From Vitis vinifera (taxonomy: Eukaryota; Streptophyta; Magnoliopsida; Vitales; Vitaceae): a DNA stretch of 64,000 nucleotides. Positions 32,834 through 44,943 of this stretch are shown piece by piece. Position 1 is the stretch's first letter, and each line of letters opens with the position of its first letter. The position numbers and the translations under genes are program-made. The stretch covers positions 8,707,001 to 8,771,000 of the forward strand of contig NC_081823.1 of assembly GCF_030704535.1 (NCBI RefSeq), in the 5' to 3' direction. The notes under the pieces were generated by a model. That model was given only the letters and a program-made list of their open reading frames with translations, did not search any database and had not been told where the DNA came from.

Positions 32834-35800
32834 TTACCTTTCTGATGAGTTGGAGTAAAGATGATGTCGTTTGATATAATCAATCACTCTATCTTCCATC
32901 AGATATTTCACTGACAACTGCCTTGAAATGCATTCCCTGAAGCACAACAAATAACAGAAGAAAACCCCATTCAAATCGTTGAATCCTCAGATAAAATAGT
33001 ATCTGTCCATTTGTAGATAAACAAGAATTGTTTACCTTACTCTCGTCGAGCTGATCTGGTTTGGCACAAGATCATCCACAACTATGATGTTTCCCTGCAA
33101 GAGGATAGGTAGAAAATCGAATCTTCATCAAGCTCCTCTCAGTTGGCCCCTGAGTTTAAAATCTCAAAACCATTTTGAAATTACAAAATATTGAAAGTTA
33201 GACCATCCTGGCCCCCTTTGAGATATGTATTTGTTGGCCAATCAAGAATACTATGGTGCCACCCATATTCTAAAGCTTGGCAAATTTTCAAACCAACACA
33301 CCAGAAAAATAAATAACAAGTCAACAAATTCTAGTTACCTTATTTTCATTCAAGATATTGTTATCAGATATAATTTTCTCAACATCTTGCCCTTCTCGGC
33401 GAATGCACACCACACCATAGTCTCTACAGATAGCCATTACCTGGAAAAAGAATTATATGCATTTAGGTCAAATACATATCCTTACATACAAGATCTTTCT
33501 TAGAGAAAACATGGGAAAGGAAGACTTAGAGCCCGTTTGGTAGTGATTTTAGGAAACACTTCCAATATTTTTAACACTTGAAAAATTCTATCATTCAAGT
33601 ATTAGAAAGATTATAAACGTTTTCTAGAATTACTACCAAACGCACTCTTAAAATGGTAAAATCATTTCAAGTGTTTTCCTTTTCTTCACTTATTCCAAGA
33701 ACTCAACACAGGCAAGTTGAAAGGTTCTTGATATAGTCACACTGAGTGCATAATCAGCTCATATATATGTATATATAACAATAAATGGACTTCTCAGAAA
33801 ATTTTCTTCACAACATGAATATTGGTGAATATAAGTAACTGAAATATAAACTTTAAATCAATCTTGTCCAATATATTTTGAGATACTATCTATCCTATAT
33901 TACATCAAAAAACTGAAATTTATCCAGTACTAATGATGTGATAATAGGCAAGATGGTTTAGAATTTTGGAAACTGACTACAGTATTACCATACCATGCTA
34001 AGGTGGCAAATTACTTGGCAATAGGAGAGTGACACTGAAATATTCCAATGCATTACATTAAATTGACTCATGACACAAAAATATACCTGCTCAGTAATCC
34101 AAAATCCAGGAATGCCAAAAGACTCGAGCAGATCAGAACCACAGACAAGCATGACCTTGAGAGATTCTTCAATAAGCAAGAGAAGATTAAGTGCACTTCC
34201 ACTAAATGAAAAATAAATGAATAATGATAAAACACATCAAGATATGGAATTGAGGGCTCTAATAGAAACATGTTATGATGATGAGACAAAAATCTTGGAA
34301 AAAGAAAAAATTTTAGTATTGGTAATGACAAAATATTACTTTGAAGCTGGGATCAGATTTCCATATGTTAGCAATAATAGTTTGGTATTCAAGGTAGAAA
34401 ATAGAAAGGTTGGAGGGCCTCAACCATAAATTAGAAAAAAGAGCTTAATGAGTTATGAGTACAATAACATACAAACACACACAAAGGAAGGCCAGAAAAC
34501 TAAGGGTCTGTTTGCAAACTATTTTCAAAAACAATATATGTTCTCCAGAACAAAAAACAAGGAAACACGTTTGCAACTAAAAAACAAAAAACAGTTTTTT
34601 ATTTTTAAAATCAAAAATCGGTTTTCTATTCTTAAAAACAAAAAACAGAGTATTTTCAAATAACATCTTTCAATTGTTTTTCACTTGTTTTCTAATGATT
34701 GTTTTAAAAAATAATCATACAACTATGGAGAATAATTAAAAATAAAACATTACACAAAAGTTATTTTTAAAACATATTTAAAATATATCAAGTTCCTAAT
34801 TAGAGATTTGTTCAACAAAACATTAGAGAACAATTTTCAAAAACTGTTTTTCAAAATTGTTTTCAAAAAAAGTTACTGAATAAACCCTAAGTATTCACAG
34901 AAAACCCAAAAAAAAAATTTAATTTTTAACAACAGAATCCCTTCATCCAAACCCCCTCTTAGTATCCACATCCAAATTTTGATCAGCCAGTGATAAATCA
35001 TTCCTAACTAACTCCAAAACAATCAACTAATAATATGAATGCATGAGAGTTACATAGCTCATTTTTCTCAAAATGCAAAGAAAAAAAAAAGTCTCATTCT
35101 TACCTCTGGGTATAAGTCCATTCTCACACAAAGAACACTTAATTCTAGATAAGACCGTCAATGTACGTTGGAAGGTACTCTGATTTGCCTGAAAAAAAGG
35201 GTCAGAACTTCCACATCTATTCAGAATCAGCATGAAGAAATGAGATATTAAAAGATATTATCTAGCACAATAGAGTCTAGATGCCCACAATGGACAGTGG
35301 ACATAACATAAAAAAATCAATTTTTCAGTGACCACAGTTAAAATCTCCACGGTGAGGGTGGATATTGTGGCTTTCTTCAAAGCATTGTGAAAGTTGGTAC
35401 TTGTTAGCTAAGGGCCTTGTGTGTTGATAACAAGAAGTCTTGATAATGTTGGAAACAAATACATACAACTCCTTAATTTCAAGTTCACTAAAAACAAGCT
35501 GAGTGGAGTGAATTAATGCATTAAAGAGCCACCAATAAAGGCATACCAAGTGCTAAACTATATAACTGCAAAAAACCTGGGCTACCTTCAATGATCCCAG
35601 TAACCAAAGCTAAAAATAGTATAAGAGGCAAAGCCAACCCTCATCTATAAGAGAATTTCTTAGAATTGAAATTGGGATGAGAACATGGCATTGTAGGAAT
35701 TCCTCAACATGAAGATAGAGAGGGAAAAAGAGAGAGAGAGAGAGAGACCTCCCAAGGATCCACCATTATGAATTCAGAACTTTTGCAGGCAAGATCACAC

Positions 35801-37192
35801 ATCTGAATACGATGTTCAGCAGATATCAGGCCCTGTAGAAAGACAACAACTTCACCTAACAATTTGATGCATGAAACAAAGACATAAAGTGATATCTCAT
35901 GAAATTACATAGCTACAACTACTTCATTCAGACAGAATGATGTTCCATTAGCACCGAATTAGCAACTAAAACCTTAGCCCCCAAACAATCCCTTCTCAAC
36001 CCTACCCACCACAGCAGCACAAGCAAGTATAAGTGAATTCAACTGAGAGTACTGTTTTATTTGATAAGATCAAAGGAGTTAGGACCATGATAACTATTCT
36101 ATAATGCAATGTAAACTGAGAATTACAATCATGATGTTGTTTAGACCATCCCGTGATATATTAGAAAGAAATTTACCCATAGTTTCCCAATATGAACTAT
36201 ATATTTAAAAAAGAATACATACCCTTTTCTTGTATGCATCATTCACTGGTGACATATAACCCCCAATAACACAATAACCTTCTGACCTCAATGCATCTCT
36301 TGCTAGCTCTGAGCATTAAAATAAAATTGATCAAATACACATTAGGTGTTCTTGTCCATGACTTTCAAGGAAAACTTTATAAACAATTTTAGATAGATAT
36401 GAATAACACCCAAACCCTTAACAAAGAGGGAACAATTCGCATAGAAGTATCAGTAAGACAAATAACAGAAGACACATCTTGTTTCTAGAATTCACAAGAT
36501 TTCAATGACATTCTAACATAAACTTGGAAATTAACAATTAAAATGAGGAAATAATGAGCCCATGTGACAGCTTACCAAACATGCGTAAATGCATATTAGT
36601 AGGAGGATTGAAACTTCCAGTTGCTACTAGAGCTACATACATCTTCTCCCTACTTTAAATAGGGAATGAGAGAGACAGTTAGAATTTCAAGAAATAAAGT
36701 ACATTTCCAGGAATGAAAACAGTTAAATGTCAAATAAAAGTATCTATGCTTTCAAAATCTTATGGAGTCCGTGTATACTGCATAGCAATTCCTTTAAGAC
36801 ATGTGAGATGGCTAATTTATCAGAAAGGCCAAAACCTAGGTGCCTATATAATTGAAGATTAGTGAGTTTTTCAGCTCAAAAACAATCATGTTTAATATTT
36901 ATTAATTATATAAGTGTGTTTACTTTTGGAGATAATTCTAAAATGATTTTCAGAAAGACCAAACAAGTGCAATAGAATAATTAAACCATTTGGTGTTCTA
37001 GTGACATCTAACATCGTATACCAAGGCACCCATCTTCAGACCACCATAGAATCACCTTGGAGCAATTAGCTTAAAAGCAAAAGCAGCAAAAGAAAATTAA
37101 GCAATGAAGGAGATTTACTTGGTAGTCTCCAGAGATCTGTCTTCATCTATGGATTCCAAAGATAATTTTTCCAATGGCAGCGGAATATCCAT
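32834..37192 (-). CDS. NMNAT: Nicotinamide/nicotinate mononucleotide adenylyltransferase (NMNAT), 9 exons
   Basis: Exons on minus: 37119-37192, 36576-36649, 36223-36308, 35749-35832, 35104-35188, 34087-34166, 33339-33440, 33036-33094, 32834-32936. All have GT/AG borders and join in frame to 248 aa. The start MDIPLPLEKLS matches plant NMNAT. Motifs: GSFNPPTNMH (nucleotidyltransferase phosphate-binding motif with its His), GGYMSPVNDAYKK, the MVDPWE region, the VCGSDLLESF segment, CIRREGQD, and the C-terminal ISSTRVR signature. It ends in YIKRHHLYSNSSER. Reaction: NMN or NaMN plus ATP gives NAD+ or NaAD plus pyrophosphate, the shared step of de novo and salvage NAD synthesis. No catalytic residue is missing and no frame is broken. 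Two MITEs lie in introns 5 and 6. A 5' UTR exon upstream carries short uORFs. Confidence 0.95.
33529..33647. mobile_element. 119-bp MITE (PIF/Harbinger type) in NMNAT intron 6
   Basis: Ends GAGCCCGTTTGGTAGTGATT and, reverse-complemented, GAGTGCGTTTGGTAGTAATT are inverted repeats with three mismatches over 20 bp. It is flanked by TTA on both sides (33526-33528, 33648-33650), the 3-bp duplication of Tourist-like elements. Confidence 0.82.
34504..34887. mobile_element. 384-bp MITE in NMNAT intron 5
   Basis: Imperfect inverted ends (GGGTCTGTTTG... and reverse-complemented GGGTTTATTCA...), with TTTTCAAAAACAA-like subterminal sequence on each side. TAA flanks both ends (34501-34503, 34888-34890). 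It is made mostly of TTTTCAAAAACA-type repeats and has no coding part. Confidence 0.7.
35731..35747 (-). repeat. (AG)n microsatellite at the NMNAT exon 4 donor
   Basis: On minus it reads as CT repeats starting at the GT of the donor (GAG|GTCTCTCTCT). Length variation would touch positions +3 onward of this splice site. Confidence 0.75.
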
Positions 37193-37990
37193 GGTATCTG
37201 AGGTCATAAAAAGTTTATCGATACTGCATATATTATGGGTTAACAAACATAAAATTAGCACCAAAAAAGAGGAGGCGCGCCCTCCCTATACAGGCAGTAT
37301 ACTCTTTCATTTTCTTTAATATTTTCCAATCACCAAACAGAGTAAAAAAATTTTAAAAATAATAAAAAAGTTTTTTTTTTCTAAAACCATTTTATCTCCC
37401 TTTCTTTCATTTATTCCCGAGAACCAAACAGATTGTGTGAACAAAGCTCAAACTTTATCCAATAAATGGCCAATTTTGAAGCATGTGCTCAACAACTACA
37501 AACAAAAATGAATACACAGATAAGAGAATCCAAAACTTCGGTTTGGATCCTAAGAAAAAACAAGGGAATGACAGTGCTCATAGAACATCTTCTTTTCTCT
37601 CCTTTTCATTTCCATCCGAGCACCAGATGGAATAAGAATTTCCGTCAAAACGGTAGTTCCGAAAAAATCGCTTCTTTCTTTAAACCATTTTCTTTTTCTC
37701 TCTCCTTCATTCCCGATTACCAAATAGAGTGAAAAACTTCCTTCTTCGGAAATTTCTCCAAAAGGCACTGAGAAACTCGAGATTAGAGTTGATTCGAAAA
37801 AATTTTAAATTAAAAAAAATGAATATGAATAAGTTTCAATTAGAAAGAAAAAAATATGAAATCAAATTAAAATAGAATTGCTATAAATTAGGAAAATGAT
37901 CGTACCAGAGAGAGAAACCATACTCTTTCTTCAATTCGTCAAAGAACCATATGTCGAAACGCGACCTTTTTTAAAATGTGCCGTTCGCTT
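37193..37990 (-). promoter_or_regulatory. NMNAT 5' UTR with a UTR intron and two uORFs
   Basis: A first UTR exon ends at 37906 (TCTCTCTG|GTACGA on minus). The likely acceptor before the start codon is TATGCAG|TATCG (exon from 37223). If so spliced, the leader carries uORF A (37950-37939, three codons plus stop) and uORF B, which starts at 37921, crosses the junction and stops at 37204, 11 nt before the main ATG. Both are out of frame with NMNAT. The intron splice is inferred. Confidence 0.5.
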
Positions 37991-38836
37991 TACTCTAGGA
38001 GTAGAGAACACTGCAATTTGAACAAAAATAAATGAGTAAACGCTAATAAAAAAAAAACTACTATAATTAACTATGTTTTTATTATTTAATAAATAAATAT
38101 ACATTATTATTTTTGGAGCTTATATGGCTTCAAATTTCCTAAAAGTTTAAAATATTTATTTGAAAATATTTTTAAAAAATTCAAGAAATAAATAAAAAAA
38201 AATTATTAATTTTATTTAACTAAAATTTATTAGAAACAATATTTTTAAACTTTTTTAAAAAAACTAAAATAATGATCATTCAAACTATATTTATAAGTCT
38301 TATCAAATTAAAAATAAAAATTACACTTCAATCACAATTTTCTAAAAAAAATATATTAAAGTTATATATAAAAGTAAAGATATTCATACAAAGGGGTAGA
38401 CCCCAATTTGATGATACATGCATAGTTAGAAAATATCTAAATTTTAAATTTAAAAATAAAAACTTAAAATTTAAATTTAAATAATTATTTGTATTTTGAA
38501 ATAAATCTATCTTTATCTATAATTCTATATAAATAAATAAAATTATTAAAAAATAATTTTTAAAAAAAGATTACATGGAATTTTATTAATGTTGCCCTAT
38601 TTGTATAGGAAAAAAAACGGAAATAAAAAGATTAGCCAACTAAGAAAATGTTCGTTTTGATGATACCAACCTCAATTCGTCGTTTGGTTGTGGAGAAAGT
38701 GCAGGAAAATAAAAAGAAACGAAATAAAAGAGAAACAATACACCCACCCCACTCAACTGACCAATTGACTTTACTGAACATTTTTCCCAACCTTTCCCCG
38801 AAATCAAGAAACAAAACACACACAATTCTCCCCCTA
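37991..38836. other. NMNAT upstream region and AT-rich spacer
   Basis: Very AT-rich from 38040 to 38640. No gene supported; the short open frames at 38640-38850 show no family resemblance. Confidence 0.45.
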
Positions 38837-39000
38837 AAGCTTCTCATCGTGCTCTTGCTCGGTCCAGCTCTCTCTGGACGGTGATGGTGTAAGGCTTCCG
38901 GATCTTCTTATTTGGATCCTTCGACGAAGAAGACACAGCAGCAGAAGCAGTAGTAGACGGCAGAGACCCGGTGATTCTCAAACCAGTCGAGACGAGGCTC
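38837..39000 (-). pseudogene. Truncated REVEILLE/CCA1-type MYB first exon
   Basis: Minus frame reads SLPSTTASAAVSSSSKDPNK then KIRKPYTIT, the hallmark before the SHAQKYF-type MYB repeat of RVE6/RVE8-like clock proteins. The expected KSRESWTEQEHDKF follows only after a frame change: ACC|GTCCAGAGAG lacks two bases against ACCAAGTCCAGAGAG, near 38880. The other frame then reads SRESWTEQEHDEKL and stops at TAG just before 38837. The rest of the MYB domain is absent. Minus-strand sequence at 39290-39760 looks like a gene 5' UTR and may be its old leader. Confidence 0.75.
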
Positions 39001-40813
39001 TGAATCCATGTGCATTTATAACTTCTATACATGTAGAAATAAGCAAGGATAGAAATGTCGAAAAAATTCGGCGATATTTCGGAGAACTATCGCTTATCGA
39101 CCGGCTCCTAACAATATTCGTCACCAATTATCGGTCGACGAAATTTCGGTGATTTTTCGAAAATATCGCCGATATTTAGGTATTTATCGGTATTTTTACC
39201 GATTTTTCGAGAAATTCCCAATATTTCCTACCAGTCCAGCCCGCGCACAGGATACAAAATCTGTCCAATTTTTTTTTAAAAAAAAAAACATACGATGCTG
39301 TTTGGTAATCTGATCATGATTTGCAGGCAAAGGTTGTGTTTTTCAGCCTGGCTCAAAAATCGTGGATTTAGGGTTCGTGAAATTTAAATCGAATGGCTCA
39401 AAGGCAAAGAGACCCCTAGAACAGATCCAGAAAACACAGGGAGCAAAAATAAAGCAAGGTTTTTGGTTTTGCTTGGGGGTTTTGCATGGATTTTCTCGGA
39501 AATCAAACGAGGATGAATTTTCCCGGAAATCGAATGGGGTATGGATTTTCTAGGGAATCAAACGGGGGTTGCAAAAAAAAAAAAAAATAACATGATTAGA
39601 TTAGTACCTGCGAGGATTGAGAGTAGAAGAGGAAAATAGGGCCTTTTTAGGGATTCTCTCCAGCCTGGAGAGCAACTTCAGAAAAGGGCTTCTTGATGCC
39701 CAAGTGAGTGAAGTGGGTGGCACTTTTGATTTTTAGATACGGTAGAGATAAAAAAAATAAATAAATAAATAAGGAAAGAAATAATGAGAACAATTTTCCT
39801 CTCTCAGTATAAATAATTATTAATTATCAATTTTTATTTTGATTAAATCACAACATGGATTGAAATTTCGGTTTAAAATTAAATCTGAAATAAGATATTT
39901 TATATAATTTAATTTAATTTTTCACTTAAAATATAACAAAATATGTTTTAATAAAAGTATTTTAAAATTTTTAAAATAAATATTGTCTTCAACAAGATGA
40001 GTTCCTTTTATCTAAAAATATGACAGAACTACATCGATCTTTATTTTGATATCAAAGACTATTGCAATGTCATATGTATTATATTTATATATAATTATTT
40101 TTATTCAATAAATCAAATATTTCTTAATTCAATTCTAATTTTATACACTTCCAAAATTTATATTTACTATTCTTAAAATTCAAATATCGAATCTATCGAT
40201 ATATCTCTATCTAGCAATGTTTTTCTTCTTAATCATATCTATATCAATTACACTTACAAAATAACTTTAAAATGTGTATTCTTACTTATTTTATCATTTT
40301 TTGGAATTTTTTCAAGCATTCATATGAATTTTAAATAATTTTCGCACCATCGATATTTATGAAAAAATATTCATCATATTTCTCTGATATTTTCGATATA
40401 TTTGTAAAATCGAAATACCGATATAACCGTTATTACCGATATTGACTCTAATCCAATGAATAAAGAGATGGAAAATGTAGAGTCTGAAAGCTTCGCTTTA
40501 AAAGCAATAAAATGAGATACTAGCACTATTAGGGCCATAGTCGAGAGGATAATTTGATGCAAGCAAAGCTCTATGCTAATCTAACGACGCATATGAGGAT
40601 TTATGAATGAAACATTCATGGATTTAAATGTTAAACCCACATCATAGAATAGAGAGTAAAACTGGAAAATCAATAAAAAGATGTTGCGTAATAATAGAGT
40701 GAGCATAATGGATGTATATTTATGGAGCGATCTTTCCCGATTAGGTTTTGTGTATAGTGTCTGTCTATGGGAGGAGTCCGAGTCCCCACGATAAGTACAA
40801 AAATTGTTATTTA
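39001..40813. repeat. CGATATTT-rich dispersed repeat region
   Basis: 39054-39245 is dense in CGATATTTCGG / CCGATATTT phrases in both orientations. 40140-40450 has the same style (TTTTCGATATATTTGTAAAA, ACCGATATAACCGTTA) and resembles 8510-8660. The two blocks may be ends of one element of about 1.4 kb or separate copies. 39290-39760 between them reads on minus like a leader (see the MYB relic). Confidence 0.45.
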
Positions 40814-41038
40814 AGGTGATGTTTGCTTTTTAGCTGAATAGAAAAAGTCAAAATATTTGGTTTTTTATATTCAACTAAAAATAACTTGTTGACATCATTC
40901 AATATAACTAAAATAAACTTGTTATTAATAGGTTTAGTTTAATTATGTTGAATAATATCAATAAATTACTTTTAGCTGAATAAAAAAAACCAAGTATTTT
41001 ACCTTTTTCTATTTAGTCAAAAAACCAACACCACCACC
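40814..41038. mobile_element. MITE of about 225 bp with long inverted ends
   Basis: The left end GGTGATGTTTGCTTTTTAGC and the right end (reverse complement) GGTGGTGTTGGTTTTTTGAC continue to pair for about 65 bp, both arms passing through TGAATAGAAAAAG / CTAAATAGAAAAAG and TTGGTTTTTT. It is nearly a foldback with a loop of under 100 bp. I could not settle the target duplication. Confidence 0.7.
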
Positions 41039-44000
41039 TAAATACTTAAATTTTAACTAGATTTCGGCTTTGTTTTGGCTTGAGTTTTAGTTTGACTTGA
41101 ATTGAGTCTGTTTGGATTTGGACATGAATTGAACTTGGATTTGACTTAGACCTAATGCGACTTGGACTTTGACTTGAACATTGGCTTGAACAACATTAAA
41201 GGAGGGCTTCAACAAATTAATCTTTGATCACAAGATCTTTTGCATATCTCAATATTGAAACTTTGAAGATCTCGAGTCCCTGGAGACACTATGAAGATAT
41301 CGAAGATTCTTCCAAAACTAGTTTAAGTGTCATATGAAGATTTGAAGAAGGTTAGATCTCAATTGAAGAGCTCCCTTTGAACTCTAGACTTTTTGACCTA
41401 TCTTCTAAATTTTCTTCTCAATTATGTTTTAAGAACATTGAAATAAATCCTATTTTTAAGGATTGAAAACAATATATTTGGATTATTTTTTAATTTCTTC
41501 AAAATATTACTTTTTAATTAAAAATATTTAAAGAGATTTAAAAAAACCATATTTAAAAGATGAATTTTTATTGTCTATCACAAAGACTAATTATTTATTT
41601 TTTAACAAAACTTGATAATTACTTTTTCAATTATCAAATTAATTGTTTTATTCTAAGGATTATATTTAAATTATAATAATTTGTGTTTTGTTATTTAAAT
41701 GAAATACAACTTATCTTGTCTTTCTATGAAGCTCATGCTACATAAGACATTGATTTATTTGTGGAAAATTTATGGCATGCAATAAAATGGTTGCAACTAA
41801 TCATGAATATTTGATTTTTTTTTTATTACTTCATAATGAACTTAATTGGAGTATATGGTAAATTGAAAATAGAAGACAACTTATCTTGTCTTTGAGGCTC
41901 ATGCCATATAAGAAATTAATAATTTTAAATTGGTCATTATTAATTATTAACATTTTATTTTATTTTTTAAATTATAATGAATTTAATTTGAATATTTGAT
42001 AAATTATAAAATATTAAAGACCTTTTTGCGTACTTTTTCAAAATAGTTATTGAAAAACAGTTCTTTAAGAACAATTTTTAAAACATGTTCTTGATTGTTT
42101 TTAGGGGTTAAATTTTGTTTGAGAAGTTGAATTTAGAAGAAAGTTTTATCGACTTATTCTCCATAAAAATATTATATCCGTGTTTACATATTTTCAATTA
42201 TTGCTTAAAATACTACAATACAAATTTCTAAAAACAGCTAATTTTGTTCTGAAAACACTATATTTTAAGAATAAATTCTCAAAAATTTTGATTTATGCCA
42301 AAGTTTGTGAAACGTGTTTTTTGAGTTAGAAAACTATTTTTGTTCTAAAAAACTAAATAATATTTTCAAGTAGAATTTCCAAATATTCCCTAAATTTTGT
42401 CTTTCTAAAGCTCTACATAGAATACATTATCAACTATATCCATTTGCACGAAGCTATTATTAGGCTTGCATGAAGCTATTAGACTCTATCACCAAATCAA
42501 AACTGAAAGGGTTAAAACAAAGTAAATGGTAAGGAACTATGGCGATCCCCACAGAACAAGAAATCTACATCGTTAAATATGTATAGTGAGATTTAGGTTA
42601 TTGAATGAGAATACAAACGCAATAAGATTAAGGTACTATAATACAAGCAAATAAGACTTTAAAATGTATACATAATACCACCTGGTGATACGTTTTCAAT
42701 ATGTATCCAAAAAATAATTTATATTGTAGTCGGACCTAAAACAAATTACAAAATTTTATAAGAACAAAATTATAGGAGTAAGATAATCTAGTAAAACATG
42801 AAAAAATCAAAGGCGATGTATCAGTATGAGACGCCCACCTGCCATATCATTGCAATAGATGCCTCCTCCCATCATGGTGTGTTAAATATGAGTTAACCTC
42901 CCTCATCATTACATTGGTGAGGCATTCCCCACCATAACCACAATACAAATCCACCTAGACAATAACAAAGGTCATCCATGCTATGGAAGATAACCCCTTA
43001 TCAAACCTATATTTGGGTGATGGGATAAAATATGATATTCTTGAATATTATATATATCCAATAAAATAACGTTAAGTCATGCTAATATATCATTTATAAA
43101 AAGAATAAAAAAGGAAAAAATAAATAAATTGCATTTCAATGTTTGATATTTGTTTAAGTAAAAGTTATATTACATTTTGCTATTGAAAAAATTATGAAAT
43201 CTCTTACATATTTAATATTATTTGAAAGTCATTCCATAATTTATAATTTAGTAGGTACTTTTTTATTTTTTTATTAATAATATTTATTATTAAAATATTT
43301 AATTTTATAAATAAAAATATTGTATTAAATATATATATCCCATGGATAAGGTGTTAAAATATGGATGCGCATATATTTAACATAGTTCATGATTATGCTA
43401 TTCGCCTTTTCCGTATTTGTTTTGTATCGGTTTTCTAGAGTATGAACCACCTTATGTGTAGAGCCCAATGCCATCACGACTCTTAAATGATGAGCCTAAG
43501 ACACGTGAAGGCCCAATAGTCCAAAGGGTATGGTCCCTAAGTTATAGAGGGTATAAAAGGTTGAAGGTCTGTTCATTTTTTGTGATATCCTTTTGAATAG
43601 ACAGAAAAATTAAAATGCTCTCTCCTGCTTCCCATCGCCAGAGAGAATCAGAAAAAGGTGGTGTCCTCTACAACCTTAGAAGATTCGTACCTCTTCAACA
43701 AAAACAAAATGGACTCAGGTTTGTTCGTTCCCTGTCTGGAGATGAAGGTATGATTTGAATGCTTGATACATATATATTCAGTCTCAGTTTTCGGTGATCA
43801 TGGAGAATAAAAACTATAACATAAGGAATATAAAAAAGAGTTAAGACAATATATCCTTTCATTTATTTAATCTCATGTTTGATTGAAGATGAAAAATGAT
43901 AATTAATGAGATAACTTTAATATTATTAACCTAAAAGGTGTTTGACAAAATTTAGGAAATATTTTTAAAATTTTGAAAAATCACTCGTAATGTTTTTTTG

Positions 44001-44690
44001 GAAAAACACTTAAAGTCCATTTAATAATGATTTTAGGAAGCGTTTATAATATTTCGAATACTTGAAAATTTTTATCATTAAAGTATTAGAAAAAAATACT
44101 TTTAAAAATACTTTTAAAGAAAATATTTCACTAAAAACACTTCAAATATAGCCACTATTAAACATATTCCAACACGAGACGAAAAAACATAAGAGAACTA
44201 GTAGGTTTGTAGTTTTTGAAAGATAAATTTTAAACTCTATATTTAGAATTTTTGACATTGAATACATTTAGATGCAAAAGAATCAATGCATGAAGTGATG
44301 TTGGTATTGCAATCAATATTTGTCAAGACATCCAATCTCTACATATAATAATTTTGTAGCTTGTATACTTATAGGTAATACAACCCCAAATAAATATTTT
44401 ACAAAAAAGAAATTACTTTCAAATAAAATAATATTTTTTTTAATAGAATAATTCTAATTCCTTATTTAGGGAAATATTAAACTATAAAATCATTATTTAT
44501 TGAATGTCTGTGATGAAATTTAGACCATTAGATGAAGGTATAAACAAATAAAATCAAAATATGAAATTATCAAAAATGAAATTGGAGTAAATCGGGACTC
44601 GAAGTTATTTGTATGATTTCATTTTAATGATATTGTATTTTTATACCCATCGGAAAAGTATTTAATGTTATATTAAAGTATAAAACTTTT
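41039..44690. other. TE-rich intergenic DNA
   Basis: CAACTTATCTTGTCTTT occurs at about 41708 and 41878, a short direct repeat. 42010-42410 resembles the MITE family at 34504. 42820-43060 looks like an LTR fragment. 43545-43760 has a TATA-like GGGTATAAAAGG, a leader and MDSGLFVPCLEMK followed by a GT donor, an orphan promoter/first-exon-like piece. 43960-44170 resembles the small MITE at 33529. No complete gene. Confidence 0.4.
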
Positions 44691-44716
44691 TTCGTTGTTA
44701 CAAGGCGAAATTATTT

Positions 44717-44724
44717 TCCAACGG
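44717..44724 (+). promoter_or_regulatory. MSA-like element upstream of INCENP
   Basis: TCCAACGG fits the core (YCYAACGG) of the mitosis-specific activator element bound by three-repeat MYBs, about 220 bp before the start codon of a mitotic gene. The bases after the core do not fit the full consensus. Confidence 0.4.
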
Positions 44725-44943
44725 GCAAATGGCCTGTTTGGTAACGCCGAAAGTTAAAAACTTCTGTGGATCCAAGTTATAAACGTACCCAAACACAAAC
44801 AATCCACTTCCCCAAATTTTGAAAAGCAAATCCGCGCTAAACTGCGATGGCCAGAGAGTAGTGTGGAACCCTCCATCTACCATCTCTGATTCATTAATGG
44901 ATTAGCTGTGAAGAAGAAGAAGAGGAAGAAGAAGAAGAGGAAG

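Noticed and set aside
34217-34429. 70-aa plus frame in NMNAT intron 5
   Set aside because: Lies inside a verified intron, AT-rich, no family.
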